This document shows positions 37,832-46,782 of a stretch of DNA of 64,000 nucleotides, one piece after another (positions within the stretch are counted from its first letter, which is position 1; each line of letters starts with the position of its first letter). Below the pieces are notes generated by a model, which had not been told where the DNA came from, did no database searches, and worked only from the letters and a program-made list of their open reading frames with translations. Position numbers and translations under genes: made by a program. Location of the stretch: positions 1-64,000 of the forward strand of contig NZ_JACJVQ010000016.1 of NCBI RefSeq assembly GCF_014212135.1. Direction: 5' to 3'. This stretch comes from Cohnella thailandensis. Its GTDB lineage: Bacteria > Bacillota > Bacilli > Paenibacillales > Paenibacillaceae.

Positions 37832-38902
37832 ATGAGCGTTACGAGAGTCACGATCAAGGATGTCGCCCGATCGGCGGGAGTGTCAATCGCGACCGTCTCC
37901 AACGTGCTGAACGGCACGGGAAGGGTATCGGCGGATACGGTGCGAACGGTGCGGAGAGCGATTCAGGAGCTCAAATACTCGCCGAGCCAGGCGGCTCGCA
38001 ATCTGAAGGATAAAAAGTCGCGGCTCATCGCGGTGATCGTTCCTTTGTTGCATAAAGGTTTTCTGCACGACAATCCGTTCTACTGGCAGCTGGTCGGCGG
38101 CATCGAAGAGGGAGCGAGAGCCCATCGGCTGCATATCATGCTCGTCGGAGCCGATTCGGAGGAGTCGTACTCGTTCGTCAAAGAGCGTCACTTGGACGGC
38201 TTGATCGTGATCGGGGCGTTCGAGGGGTCCGAAGCGCTGGAACGAATCGTTCAGTGGGGCGTTCCGTCCGTCTTCGTGGACAGCTATCTGGCGGATCCTA
38301 ACGTCTATCAAATCCTTAGCGACGACGAGAAAGGCGGTTACCTGGGCACCAAGCATCTGATCGACCTGGGCCACCGGAATATCGCGCTGCTGACGGGCGA
38401 GATAGAACCGAACGGCGTTCACGAAGCCCGGTTTCTCGGATACCGGAGAGCGCTGAAGGAAGCGGGAATCGGCTACCGTCCCGCTTGGGCGGTCGAAGAG
38501 CCTCCTACGATGGAAGGGGGAGCGCGGTCGGTACCGAGAATTCTTGCCCTGCAAGGCGTCAGCGCCGTATTCGCCACGTCCGACGTGGCGGCGATGGGCC
38601 TCTTAAGCGGCTTGTCCGAACGGGGCCTCTCCGTTCCTCGGGATCTGTCGGTCGCCGGCTTCGACGATCTTCCTTATAGCCGGTTCGCGACGCCGCCCTT
38701 GACGACCGTGGCGCAGGACATCGGGCTGAAGGGCAGGGAGGCCGTTCGCCTGCTGCAGGCTCATATGGATAACAAGGAGCCGCCTTATCGCAGGAAGCTT
38801 ATTCCGGTCGAGTTGAAGGCAAGGCAGAGCACTCGTTTTTTGGAAGAAGGAGAGGGGGAGCCAGTCGATGCAAACGAGATCCGGAAGGGAGGTGATGGAT
38901 AA
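37832..38902 (+). CDS. LacI-family transcriptional regulator
   Basis: 356 residues behind CAACGGAGG. HTH VTIKDVARSAGVSIATVSNVLNGTG and a full periplasmic-binding-like effector domain (VIVPLLHKGFLHDNPFYWQL, VAGFDDLPYSRFATPPLTTV). A charged C-terminal tail (EEGEGEPVDANEIRKGGDG) extends past the usual end. It sits between the mdx operon and the secreted amylase and probably controls the latter, 77 bases downstream. It is a different protein from the MalR-like regulator at 31 kb. Confidence 0.9.
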   Translation: MSVTRVTIKDVARSAGVSIATVSNVLNGTGRVSADTVRTVRRAIQELKYSPSQAARNLKDKKSRLIAVIVPLLHKGFLHDNPFYWQLVGGIEEGARAHRLHIMLVGADSEESYSFVKERHLDGLIVIGAFEGSEALERIVQWGVPSVFVDSYLADPNVYQILSDDEKGGYLGTKHLIDLGHRNIALLTGEIEPNGVHEARFLGYRRALKEAGIGYRPAWAVEEPPTMEGGARSVPRILALQGVSAVFATSDVAAMGLLSGLSERGLSVPRDLSVAGFDDLPYSRFATPPLTTVAQDIGLKGREAVRLLQAHMDNKEPPYRRKLIPVELKARQSTRFLEEGEGEPVDANEIRKGGDG

Positions 38903-38979
38903 CGAGTTGAGGTACGGAACGTTCATCTTAGACCAATCATCATCGCGGATCATCCAATCGAATTGGAGGAGATGAGAAG

Positions 38980-41277
38980 ATGGGCAAGAGGAAAATGGGC
39001 ATTCGTATCTGGGCAACCGCAATCGCGTTGACGCTGGCATTCGGCGGAGGAATCGTTCCCGCGCAGCAAGCATCGGCTTTGACGGCTTCCGGCGCTCTCG
39101 GGCCGCTGACGCCGAAGGACGTCGTCTATCAGATCATTACGGACCGCTTCGTGGACGGGGACACTTCCAACAACGTTCCTTCCGGTTCCAGCAGCGCCTT
39201 GTTCGACGATTCGAATTCCGACGGCATCGGCGACGGGGACGATCTGAAGCTGTACCAAGGCGGCGACTGGCAGGGCATCATCGATAAAATCCCTTACCTG
39301 AAGGACATGGGCGTAACGGCGGTATGGATCTCCGCTCCCTACGAGAACAGGGACACCGCCATCAACGACTATCAGAGCGGAGGCGGCGTGAACGTCTGGA
39401 CCAGCTTCCACGGGTATCATGTCCGGAATTATTTTGCGACGAACAAGCACTTCGGCATGATGCAGGAGTTCGAGGAGCTGCGCGACGCCCTGCACGACAA
39501 CGGGATGAAGATCGTCATCGACTTCGTCTCCAACCACACGAGCCGTTGGCAGAACCCGACGAGCGGCTTCTCGGCGGAGGACGGCAAGCTGTACGAACCG
39601 GATAAGGACGGCAGCGGCAATTACGTGTTCGACTCGAACGGCAACCCGGTCGATTACAATAACGACGGCAACCTCGAGAATCTGCTCGCGGATCCGAACA
39701 ACGACGTGAACGGCTGGTTCCACGGGATCGGCGACCGCGGCTCGGACTCCTCCCGGTTCGGCTACCGGCATAAGGACCTCGGCTCCCTGGCGGACTTCTC
39801 GCAGGAGAACGGCGCGGTTGCGGCTTACCTGGAGAAGGCGGCGCTGTTCTGGAAGAGCAAGGGGGTCGACGGCTTCCGCCACGACGCCACGCTGCACGAG
39901 AATCCGGCGTTCGTGAAGGGCTTCAAGGACGCCGTCGATTCGGCGAGCGGGGGACCGGTCTCGCACTTCGGCGAGTTCTTCATCGGCCGTCCGGATCCGA
40001 AGTACGACGAGTACCAATCGTTCCCGGACCGCACGGGCGTGAACAACCTGGACTTCGAGTTCTTCCGCGCGGCGACGAACGCCTTCGGCAGCTTCTCCGA
40101 GACGATGAGCGCGTTCGGCTCGATGCTGACGGCGACGAGCGCGGACTACGAGTACGAGAATCAAGCGGTCACGTTCCTCGATAACCACGACGTGACGAGA
40201 TTCCGCTACATTCAGCCGAACAATAAGCCGTACCATGCGGCGCTCGCCGCTCTTCTGACGAGCCGCGGCACGCCGAACATTTATTACGGGACGGAGCAAT
40301 ACCTGACTTCGGCGGACAGCAGCGACATCGCCGGACGGGTGTTCATGCAGACGGAATCGACGTTCGATACGACGACGACGGCCTATCAGACGATCAAGAA
40401 GCTGTCGGCGCTGCGCCAGGCGAACGAAGCGGTCGCCTTCGGGACGACGGACATCCTGTACAGCACGAACGACGTGCTCGTCTACAAGCGCCAGTTCTAC
40501 GACAAGCAGGTCATCGTCGCCATCAACCGCCAGCCGGACCAATCGTTCACGGTGCCCGCGATCAATACGACTCTGCCGACGGGAACCTATTCCGATACGC
40601 TTGACGGACTGCTGTACGGCTCTTCGGCGACGGTAAGCACGGTGAACGGGCAAAACCGGATCGCCTCGTTCACGCTCTCCGGAGGGGAAGTCAACGTCTG
40701 GTCGTATAACCCGGACCTCGGCACGTCGGTGCCTCGCCTCGGCGACGTCGTGTCCACGATGGGCAGAGCCGGCAATACGGTGTATATCTACGGCACCGGC
40801 CTTGGCGGAACCGTGTCGGTGAAGTTCGACACGACGGCCGCGACGGTCGTTTCCAACAGCAACAACGTGATCGAGGCGATCGTGCCTAGCGTCGCCGCCG
40901 GCGTTCGCCAAATCACGGTGACGAAGGGCTCGAACGTCAGCAACCCGTTCCGCTACGAGGTGCTGTCGGACGATCAGGTGCAGGTGATCTTCAAGGTGAA
41001 CGCTTCGACCGCCTTGGGGCAGAACATCTACGTGGTCGGCAGCATTCCGGAGCTGGGCAGCTGGGATCCGGCCAAGGCGTCGGAGGCGTTCCTCAACCCG
41101 AACTATCCGGAATGGTTCCTGCCGGTCAGCGTGCCGAAGGGCACGACGTTCCAGTATAAGTTCATCAAGAAGGACGGCGCGGGCAACGTGATCTGGGAGG
41201 GCGGCAGCAACCGCACGTTCACCTCGTCCTCGTCTTCCGCGGGCTCGTCGGATACGGGAACGTTGACTTGGCAGTGA
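38980..41277 (+). CDS. Secreted GH13 cyclodextrin glucanotransferase-like / maltogenic amylase-like enzyme with CBM20
   Basis: 765 residues behind GGAGGAG, with an N-terminal signal peptide (cleavage near QQASA). It has CGTase layout: domains A/B (DVVYQIITDRFVDGD, GGDWQGI), C, an IPT/TIG domain D (about 585-670) and a C-terminal starch-binding CBM20 (VQVIFKVNASTALGQNIYVV). Catalytic Asp302 (GFRHDA), Glu332 (FGEFF) and Asp404 (LDNHD) are present. The usual VKH after the nucleophile is replaced by TLH, and many B-domain residues differ from classical CGTases, so its product pattern is uncertain. Released outside, it would supply the dextrins taken up by the mdx importer. Confidence 0.9.
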   Translation: MGKRKMGIRIWATAIALTLAFGGGIVPAQQASALTASGALGPLTPKDVVYQIITDRFVDGDTSNNVPSGSSSALFDDSNSDGIGDGDDLKLYQGGDWQGIIDKIPYLKDMGVTAVWISAPYENRDTAINDYQSGGGVNVWTSFHGYHVRNYFATNKHFGMMQEFEELRDALHDNGMKIVIDFVSNHTSRWQNPTSGFSAEDGKLYEPDKDGSGNYVFDSNGNPVDYNNDGNLENLLADPNNDVNGWFHGIGDRGSDSSRFGYRHKDLGSLADFSQENGAVAAYLEKAALFWKSKGVDGFRHDATLHENPAFVKGFKDAVDSASGGPVSHFGEFFIGRPDPKYDEYQSFPDRTGVNNLDFEFFRAATNAFGSFSETMSAFGSMLTATSADYEYENQAVTFLDNHDVTRFRYIQPNNKPYHAALAALLTSRGTPNIYYGTEQYLTSADSSDIAGRVFMQTESTFDTTTTAYQTIKKLSALRQANEAVAFGTTDILYSTNDVLVYKRQFYDKQVIVAINRQPDQSFTVPAINTTLPTGTYSDTLDGLLYGSSATVSTVNGQNRIASFTLSGGEVNVWSYNPDLGTSVPRLGDVVSTMGRAGNTVYIYGTGLGGTVSVKFDTTAATVVSNSNNVIEAIVPSVAAGVRQITVTKGSNVSNPFRYEVLSDDQVQVIFKVNASTALGQNIYVVGSIPELGSWDPAKASEAFLNPNYPEWFLPVSVPKGTTFQYKFIKKDGAGNVIWEGGSNRTFTSSSSSAGSSDTGTLTWQ

Positions 41278-41310
41278 GAATTAAGCGGATGAGAGTCTGA
41301 CAAGAAGCGC

Positions 41311-41338
41311 AAGGCTGCCCGGAGGGGCAGCCTTGTTG
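41311..41338 (+). terminator. Terminator-like stem after the CGTase-like gene
   Basis: AAGGCTGCCC pairs with GGGCAGCCTT; the following TGTTGCCGTTCG is a poor T-run. Confidence 0.65.
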
Positions 41339-41403
41339 CCGTTCGTTCTTTATCTATGCGGAATAGCCGGGCGCTAGTCACGCACGAGAGTTTCTTTTAT
41401 CAG

Positions 41404-41640
41404 GCGTTCCCGCCTATGTGGGCAGTTTGGTTACCTACATTGGCGTCACATCGAGCGTTCCCGCCTATGTGGGCAGTTTGGTTACCTACATTGGCGTCAC
41501 ATCGAGCGTTCCCGCCTATGTGGGCAATTTGGTTACCTACATTGGCGTCACATCGAGCGTTCCCGCCTATGTGGGCAGTTTGGTTACCTACATTGGCGTC
41601 ACATCGAGCGTTTCCCCCCCCATGTGGGTAGTTTGGTTAC
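41404..41640. repeat. Tandem 51-bp stem-loop array (block F)
   Basis: Five units start at 41404, 41455, 41506, 41557 and 41608, exactly 51 bp apart; the first four are nearly identical and the last has drifted (TTTCCCCCCCCATG). Within each unit CGCCTATGTGGG can pair with CCTACATTGGCG over 11 of 12 positions around an 11-base loop CAGTTTGGTTA. The unit sequence differs from blocks A and B, but the period and the hairpin layout agree, and GTTAC occurs once per unit as in those blocks. Two open frames of 75 and 91 codons through it are periodicity artefacts. The gap 41278-41657 contains nothing else beyond the terminator. Confidence 0.95.
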
Positions 41641-41657
41641 CTTAGCCAACTATGGTA

Positions 41658-41795
41658 CTACCCTTTCTCCTTCAAACTCTGATTGATCTCCTCCAACGTT
41701 CGCTGGATGGCGTCCATCTTGCGCAGACCCGAGTATTGATTGCCGATGATGCCGGCCAGTCCGACGAAAAGGAGAACGACAATTAAGAGTTCCAT
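41658..41795 (-). CDS. Predicted 45-residue single-pass membrane protein
   Basis: Not recognised. A hydrophobic N-terminus (LLIVVLLFVGLAGIIG, residues 3-18) is followed by a charged, probably helical tail (YSGLRKMDAIQRTLEEINQSLKEKG). The ATG follows AGAAAGGATGCGATAATC. Codon use is ordinary for this genome. It lies 36 bases after the 139-residue membrane protein on the same strand, so the two may be cotranscribed. The pattern (membrane anchor plus short coiled-coil-like tail) suggests a small interaction partner in the membrane. Confidence 0.7.
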   Translation of the reverse strand: MELLIVVLLFVGLAGIIGNQYSGLRKMDAIQRTLEEINQSLKEKG

Positions 41796-41831
41796 GATTA
41801 TCGCATCCTTTCTGACATACAAAGCTACTCC

Positions 41832-42251
41832 TTAGGCAGGAACGATCGATTCCCGAACGTTCTCCAAATAGTTTTCAATGATAGCACGCTCCTGCTCTCC
41901 ACTTGCTTGAAAAGCATAATGGAGATTCCCTTTGCTGAATTGGATGACCGGACTCCGATTATTCTCCGGGAACGTGACGGGGCTCGTCGACAGCAGCAGC
42001 TCGATGCCGTTGGCGAAGGTTACCGTACAGGTCGGGGAAGCGAAGCGATCGTCGTAGCGCTCGATCTTCCCGATCTCCCAATCGGGGAGGTCGGGCTGGT
42101 AGGGAATATGCAAGGCGGCGGGAACGGCGAATAACGGAATGAGTTCTCTGACGGTATCGTCCTTAAAAACTCCGATTCGAAACAAACCGATTCCGACAAG
42201 AACCAATAGCAGGACCGCTCCAGCCGCGATTCCGACGATTCTTTTTCTCAT
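41832..42251 (-). CDS. Hypothetical membrane-anchored protein, 139 residues
   Basis: Start chosen at ATG 42251 behind GAGGTG; a GTG two codons earlier overlaps that site. One N-terminal membrane segment (IVGIAAGAVLLLVLVGIGLF) is followed by an extracytoplasmic domain of about 110 residues with two Trp/Tyr-rich stretches (LHIPYQPDLPDWEIGKIERYDD) and a single Cys (PTCTVTF). No family recognised. It diverges from the Fur-controlled AraC gene but shares no evident Fur site on its own side. Confidence 0.75.
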   Translation of the reverse strand: MRKRIVGIAAGAVLLLVLVGIGLFRIGVFKDDTVRELIPLFAVPAALHIPYQPDLPDWEIGKIERYDDRFASPTCTVTFANGIELLLSTSPVTFPENNRSPVIQFSKGNLHYAFQASGEQERAIIENYLENVRESIVPA

Positions 42252-42338
42252 AGGCACCTCGAACGAATGGATATAATTCTATATTTTACCTGTTGGGTGT
42301 TGGAGTGACAAATGATAAGTGCTTCCAATATCGGGAAA

Positions 42339-42368
42339 TTGACGGTGAGAATGATTATCAACTAAAAT
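42339..42368 (+). promoter_or_regulatory. Fur-controlled promoter of the AraC/binding-protein regulator
   Basis: TTGACG (42339-42344), 18-base spacer, TAAAAT (42363-42368). A 7-1-7 Fur box, TGAGAATGATTATCA (42346-42360), fills the spacer, so iron-loaded Fur would block the promoter. Confidence 0.8.
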
Positions 42369-42401
42369 CAAATAGATAAATATAGAATGGGGGGACGAAT
42401 G

Positions 42402-43955
42402 ATGGAAAACCGGAAGGGAAAAGGGCTGCTCCTGAGGTACGCGCATACGAGAGAGATCGGGCTTGAGCCGGACAAAGAAGTTCGATTAACGGCCGAGCCG
42501 CTTCATCGTTTCGTCGTTTGTCCGCAGCAGAACCTGCGATTCCGGATCGAGGGGGAGAACACGCCGGAGATGCCGGTGGAAGCGGGAGAGATCGTCTACG
42601 TGCCGGCGGGAACCGATTTCGTTCTGAAAGTATCCGGAGGACTGGATCCGAAGGCGGCGGCGGTCTCGTTCCGTATCGAAGGAGAGGGAGGACGGGCGCT
42701 GGCGGAACCCGATCGTCCGCGGGTCTTCCGAATGCCGCAAATCCGCCATTGGCTGGCCGAGCTGCAGATTATCGACGAGAGCAGCGAGCTCGCCGATTAT
42801 TGCCGCGCGCAGTCGCATCTCTACTCCATCGCCTCCGCATATATGCAAGCTTCTTCGGAGACGGGAGCATCGGAGGAGACGGAGCTCGCGCGGTTCGTTC
42901 TGAACGCCCGCAGGCGAATGCTGGAGAAGTTCGACCTGTCGCACGAGATCGAGAGTCTCGCCAAGAGCTCCGGCACGAGCCGATTCTACCGGGCATTCCG
43001 GGAGCATACGGGGCTAAGCCCGCATCAATTCCTGACGGCGACGCGGCTCAAGGCCTCGCTCAAGCTGCTCGCCGACCCCGGCGTCTCGGTGACGCAGGCG
43101 GCCCATTCCGTCGGCTACTCCGACGAATTCTACTTCAGCCGGCTGTTCAAGAAGCGGATGGGGCTGGCGCCGACGGAGTACGCGTCCAGAGCCAGAACCA
43201 GGGCGGCGGCTCTCTGCGGGGTGTTCGCGGGAGATCTCGAGGCGCTCGGGATGACGCCCTGCATCACCCTCAAGAAGGATTGGGACTTGGACGTCTCCCG
43301 GAGAGAGAGCTACCTGAGGGAGATCCGCCAGTCCAACCCGGACTACATCTTATCCGGCCCTATCTCGGAATCGCTTCAGATCGAACTGTCCGCGATCGCC
43401 CCGGTGAGGGTCTACAATTGGCACAAATATTCGTGGAAAAAAAGGTTCGCCCAGTTCGGCGAGCTGTTCGGGCTAACCGGCATCGCCGAGCAATGGCTGG
43501 CGGACTTCGAGAGCAAAAGCGCGAACGCGAGGGCGCATCTGCGGGAGCGCTTCGCGGACACGCCGTTCCTGCTCGTCGGCGTAAGGGAAGGCAACTTCCG
43601 CGTGTACGGCACGCAAGTCCGCAAGCTGGCGGATTTGCTGTACGACGAGCTGGGTTTTCAAGCGCCGAAGGCCGCGGACGACATCGGCTTCATGGACGCG
43701 TCTTCCTTATGCGAGGTCGCGAAGCTTCATTGCGATCATGTGCTTTTCCTGGTCGAATACCCCGCATCCGATCGATATTGCCGTCAGCTCGAGGAGGAGT
43801 GGGCGAAGCTTAAGGCCGACGGCAGACCGAAGCGAAGCTTCTGCATCCGCCTGGACGAGCCGTTCAACTATAACGCGGCGATGCACGAGGCGCTCGTCGA
43901 CCAGACCGTCTATCATCTCCACACCAAACGCGAATACGCGCAGAAAAATCCATGA
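42402..43955 (+). CDS. AraC-family regulator fused to a siderophore-binding-protein domain (Btr-like)
   Basis: 517 residues from ATG at 42402, 6 bases after GGGGGGA; ATG at 42399 is also possible. The N-terminal third is cupin-like, the middle holds two AraC HTH motifs (DLSHEIESLAKSSGTSRFYRAF and SVTQAAHSVGYSDEFYFSRLF), and from about residue 265 a periplasmic-binding (FepB/TroA-type) domain follows without a signal peptide. Such proteins, like Bacillus Btr, sense the ferri-siderophore in the cytosol and activate uptake genes. It precedes the yclNOPQ-type operon and has its own Fur box. Confidence 0.9.
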   Translation: MENRKGKGLLLRYAHTREIGLEPDKEVRLTAEPLHRFVVCPQQNLRFRIEGENTPEMPVEAGEIVYVPAGTDFVLKVSGGLDPKAAAVSFRIEGEGGRALAEPDRPRVFRMPQIRHWLAELQIIDESSELADYCRAQSHLYSIASAYMQASSETGASEETELARFVLNARRRMLEKFDLSHEIESLAKSSGTSRFYRAFREHTGLSPHQFLTATRLKASLKLLADPGVSVTQAAHSVGYSDEFYFSRLFKKRMGLAPTEYASRARTRAAALCGVFAGDLEALGMTPCITLKKDWDLDVSRRESYLREIRQSNPDYILSGPISESLQIELSAIAPVRVYNWHKYSWKKRFAQFGELFGLTGIAEQWLADFESKSANARAHLRERFADTPFLLVGVREGNFRVYGTQVRKLADLLYDELGFQAPKAADDIGFMDASSLCEVAKLHCDHVLFLVEYPASDRYCRQLEEEWAKLKADGRPKRSFCIRLDEPFNYNAAMHEALVDQTVYHLHTKREYAQKNP

Positions 43956-43959
43956 GGGA

Positions 43960-43990
43960 GCCGGAAAGTCCATTCCGGTTTCTTTTTTTT
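43960..43990 (+). terminator. Terminator of the AraC/binding-protein gene
   Basis: CCGGAA...TTCCGG stem followed by TTTCTTTTTTTT. Confidence 0.85.
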
Positions 43991-44015
43991 GCCGTTAGAA
44001 TGGAAAAGTCGCAAA

Positions 44016-44030
44016 TGATAATCATTATCA
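44016..44030 (+). promoter_or_regulatory. Fur box before the yclNOPQ-like operon
   Basis: TGATAATCATTATCA is a perfect 7-1-7 Fur inverted repeat. A further ATCATTATCA half-site follows at about 44037-44046. It lies 30 bases before the first permease gene and indicates repression when iron is plentiful. Confidence 0.92.
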
Positions 44031-44060
44031 TAGAAATCATTATCACAGAAAGATGATCAT

Positions 44061-45014
44061 ATGAAACTCCGGTACTTGGTTGTTCTGTTAGTCATCCTGT
44101 CCTTTATCTCGTTGTTCGTAGGCGTGTCGGATATCCGTCCCTGGGATCTGTTCCGGCTGACGGAGGATCAAGCCGACGTGATGATGATCAGCCGGATTCC
44201 CCGGCTCGTCAGCATTCTGATCGCGGGAGCGGGAATGAGCATTATCGGCCTTATCATGCAGCAGCTGACGAGGAACAAGTTCGTCTCGCCGACGACGGCG
44301 GGAACGACCGACTCCGCCAGCTTCGGCGTTCTCATCTCGATGGTCGTCTTCCCCGGCTCCGCCCCGCTCGTCAAGATCATAGTCGCATTCGTCTTCGCGA
44401 TGGCCGGCACGCTTCTGATGATGCGCATCATGGAACGCCTGCGTTATCGCGATCCGGTGCTCGTGGCGCTCGTCGGGCTGATGTTCGGCAGCATCGTCGG
44501 TTCGGCGACCACGTTCCTGGCGCTGAAGTACGATCTGATCCAGAGCGTGTCCAGCTGGATGAACGGAAGCTTCTCGACCATCCTGAAGGGGCGGTACGAG
44601 ATGCTGTACGTGAGCATTCCGATGATCGTTCTGGCTTACCTGTTCGCCGACCGCTTCACGATCGCGGGGATGGGAGAGTCGTTCTCGGTCAATCTGGGCC
44701 TGAACTACCGTCAGGTGATGAGGATCGGGATCGTCATCGTGGCGCTTGTCTCCTCCGTCATTCTGCTGACCGTCGGCTCGCTGCCTTTTCTCGGGCTGAT
44801 CATTCCGAACCTGGTGTCCTTGTACAAAGGCGACAACCTGAGAAGCAGCTTGGGGCACACGGCCGCGCTCGGGGCGGTCTTCGTGCTCGCATGCGACATC
44901 ATGGGAAGAATCGTCATCTACCCGTTCGAGGTTCCGATCGGATTGGTCGTAGGCGTGTTGGGAAGCGGCATTTTCCTCTTCCTGCTGTTAAGGAGGCGAG
45001 CCGCTCATGAGTGA
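44061..45014 (+). CDS. yclN: Ferri-siderophore ABC transporter permease, YclN (FpbN) family
   Basis: 317 residues, FecCD-type permease with about nine to ten membrane segments. Stretches such as IAGAGMSIIGLIMQQLTRNKFVSPTTAGT and LTVGSLPFLGLIIPNLVSLYKGDN match the Bacillus petrobactin permease YclN closely from memory. The next permease starts 8 bases inside its 3' end. The ribosome site (AGAAAGATG) is modest. The operon is led by the Fur box at 44016. Confidence 0.92.
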   Translation: MKLRYLVVLLVILSFISLFVGVSDIRPWDLFRLTEDQADVMMISRIPRLVSILIAGAGMSIIGLIMQQLTRNKFVSPTTAGTTDSASFGVLISMVVFPGSAPLVKIIVAFVFAMAGTLLMMRIMERLRYRDPVLVALVGLMFGSIVGSATTFLALKYDLIQSVSSWMNGSFSTILKGRYEMLYVSIPMIVLAYLFADRFTIAGMGESFSVNLGLNYRQVMRIGIVIVALVSSVILLTVGSLPFLGLIIPNLVSLYKGDNLRSSLGHTAALGAVFVLACDIMGRIVIYPFEVPIGLVVGVLGSGIFLFLLLRRRAAHE

Positions 45015-45957
45015 CAAGCGCAAGCTGCTGCTGCTCGCGATCGTCGCGATCGCCCTGATCGCCTTGTTCATGACGATCGAGGCGAACGGGATCTGGGAAT
45101 ACGTTCTACCGCGCCGGGCGAAGAAGATCGCCGCTATCGTGCTTACGGGCACCGCGATCTCCGTCTCGACCGTCGTTTTCCAGACGCTGACGAACAACAA
45201 GATTCTGACGCCGAGCCTGATCGGCTTGGACTCGCTGTACCTGCTGCTGCAGACGGCGATCGTGTTCCTCTTCGGCTCGACGACGCTAACCGCCATGAAC
45301 AAGAACGTTCAGTTCGGGATCTCGACGATCGTCATGGTTGGGTTCGCCGGAATCCTGTACAAGCTGCTGTTCATGAGAAAAGGCTCCGGGACGATTTACT
45401 TCCTGCTGCTTGTCGGGATCATCTGCGGCTCCTTCTTCTCCAGCATCTCGGAATTCATGAAGATGCTGCTCGATCCGAACGAGTTCATGGTCGTCCAGGA
45501 CAAAATGTTCGCCAGCTTCAACAACGTGAACGGCGATATTTTGATTCTGGCGGCGCTGGCGGCGTTGGCCGCGATTGGCTTTTTCTATCGGGACTTGAAG
45601 TTCCTCGACGTGCTTGCGCTGGGCAGGGAGCATGCCGTCAACCTCGGCGTGCCGTACGATCGGGTGTCGAAGCGGCTGCTCGTGTTCACGGCATTGATGG
45701 TGTCCGTCTCGACGGCTCTCGTCGGCCCGATTACGTTCCTCGGGTTCCTGGTCGCGAACGTGGCGTACCGTCTCATGGGCACGTTCAAGCATTCCGTCGT
45801 GCTGCCGGCAACGTCGCTCATTAGCTTCGTAGCTCTGATCGGCGGGCAGTTGATCGTCGAGCGGGTGTTCACGTTCTCGACGTCGCTAAGCGTTATCCTG
45901 AATTTTGCCGGAGGAATCTACTTCCTATATTTGCTGCTAAAGGAGAATCGATCGTGA
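45007..45957 (+). CDS. yclO: Ferri-siderophore ABC transporter permease, YclO (FpbO) family
   Basis: 316 residues, ATG at 45007 behind AAGGAGGCG within yclN. FecCD family (VLTGTAISVSTVVFQTLTNNKILTPSLIGLDS, LVGPITFLGFLVANVAYRL). It pairs with YclN to form the channel. Its TGA overlaps the start of the ATPase gene. Confidence 0.92.
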   Translation: MSDKRKLLLLAIVAIALIALFMTIEANGIWEYVLPRRAKKIAAIVLTGTAISVSTVVFQTLTNNKILTPSLIGLDSLYLLLQTAIVFLFGSTTLTAMNKNVQFGISTIVMVGFAGILYKLLFMRKGSGTIYFLLLVGIICGSFFSSISEFMKMLLDPNEFMVVQDKMFASFNNVNGDILILAALAALAAIGFFYRDLKFLDVLALGREHAVNLGVPYDRVSKRLLVFTALMVSVSTALVGPITFLGFLVANVAYRLMGTFKHSVVLPATSLISFVALIGGQLIVERVFTFSTSLSVILNFAGGIYFLYLLLKENRS

Positions 45958-46712
45958 TCGAAGTGAGCCGACTATCCAAGCGTTACAACGGGAACCACGG
46001 CATTCGCGACGTCTCGCTGACGATAGGCAAAGGGGCGATCACCTCGTTCATCGGGCCGAACGGAGCGGGGAAAAGCACGCTTCTGTCCGTGATCAGCCGG
46101 CTGCTGCCGATGGACGAAGGCACCGTGCGAATCGGGGGGATGGACGTAAGCAAGTCCGACAGCCGGGAGCTGGCGAAGGTCGTCTCGATTCTTAAGCAAT
46201 CGAACCACCTGAACGTGAAGCTCACCGTCGGGGAGCTCGTCGAATTCGGGCGGTTCCCTCATTCGGCGGGACGGCTGAACGCGGAGGATCGCCGCCAAGT
46301 GGACGAAGCGATCCGTTACATGGAGCTGGAGGAGCTGCGCGGGAAGCATCTGGATAACCTGAGCGGCGGACAGAGACAAAGGGCGTTCATTGCCATGGTG
46401 CTCGCCCAGGACACCGAGTACATCCTGCTCGACGAGCCGCTCAACAATCTCGACCTGAAGCATTCGGTCCAGATGATGAAGGTGCTTCGCAGGCTGACCG
46501 ACGAGCTCGGCAAGACGATCGTGCTCGTGCTGCACGACATCAACTTCGCCGCCGCGTATTCCGATTCGATCGTCGCGCTTAAGGACGGCCGGGTCGCCCG
46601 GCACGGCGCCGCGGACGAGATGATCGACCCCGCCGTGCTGCAAGGGATTTACGACATCGACATTCCGGTCCATGAGCTAGGCGGCCGCAAGGTATGCGTC
46701 TACTTCCGTTAA
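45954..46712 (+). CDS. yclP: Ferri-siderophore ABC transporter ATP-binding protein, YclP (FpbP) family
   Basis: 252 residues. Complete ABC ATPase: Walker A GPNGAGKST, signature LSGGQRQRAF, Walker B YILLDEPLNNLD and the switch His in LVLHDIN. GTG start at 45954 overlaps the yclO stop. Powers import through YclNO. Confidence 0.95.
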   Translation: MIEVSRLSKRYNGNHGIRDVSLTIGKGAITSFIGPNGAGKSTLLSVISRLLPMDEGTVRIGGMDVSKSDSRELAKVVSILKQSNHLNVKLTVGELVEFGRFPHSAGRLNAEDRRQVDEAIRYMELEELRGKHLDNLSGGQRQRAFIAMVLAQDTEYILLDEPLNNLDLKHSVQMMKVLRRLTDELGKTIVLVLHDINFAAAYSDSIVALKDGRVARHGAADEMIDPAVLQGIYDIDIPVHELGGRKVCVYFR

Positions 46713-46782
46713 CGATCGATCGGCGGAAGAACCGCCGGTTCTTCGATAAATAAACAAACATTATGCTAAGGAGTGGTCTATC

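Noticed and set aside
41356..41645. Two plus-strand open frames of 91 and 75 codons in block F
   Set aside because: Pure 17-residue repeats from the 51-bp array; different frames encode equally repetitive peptides.
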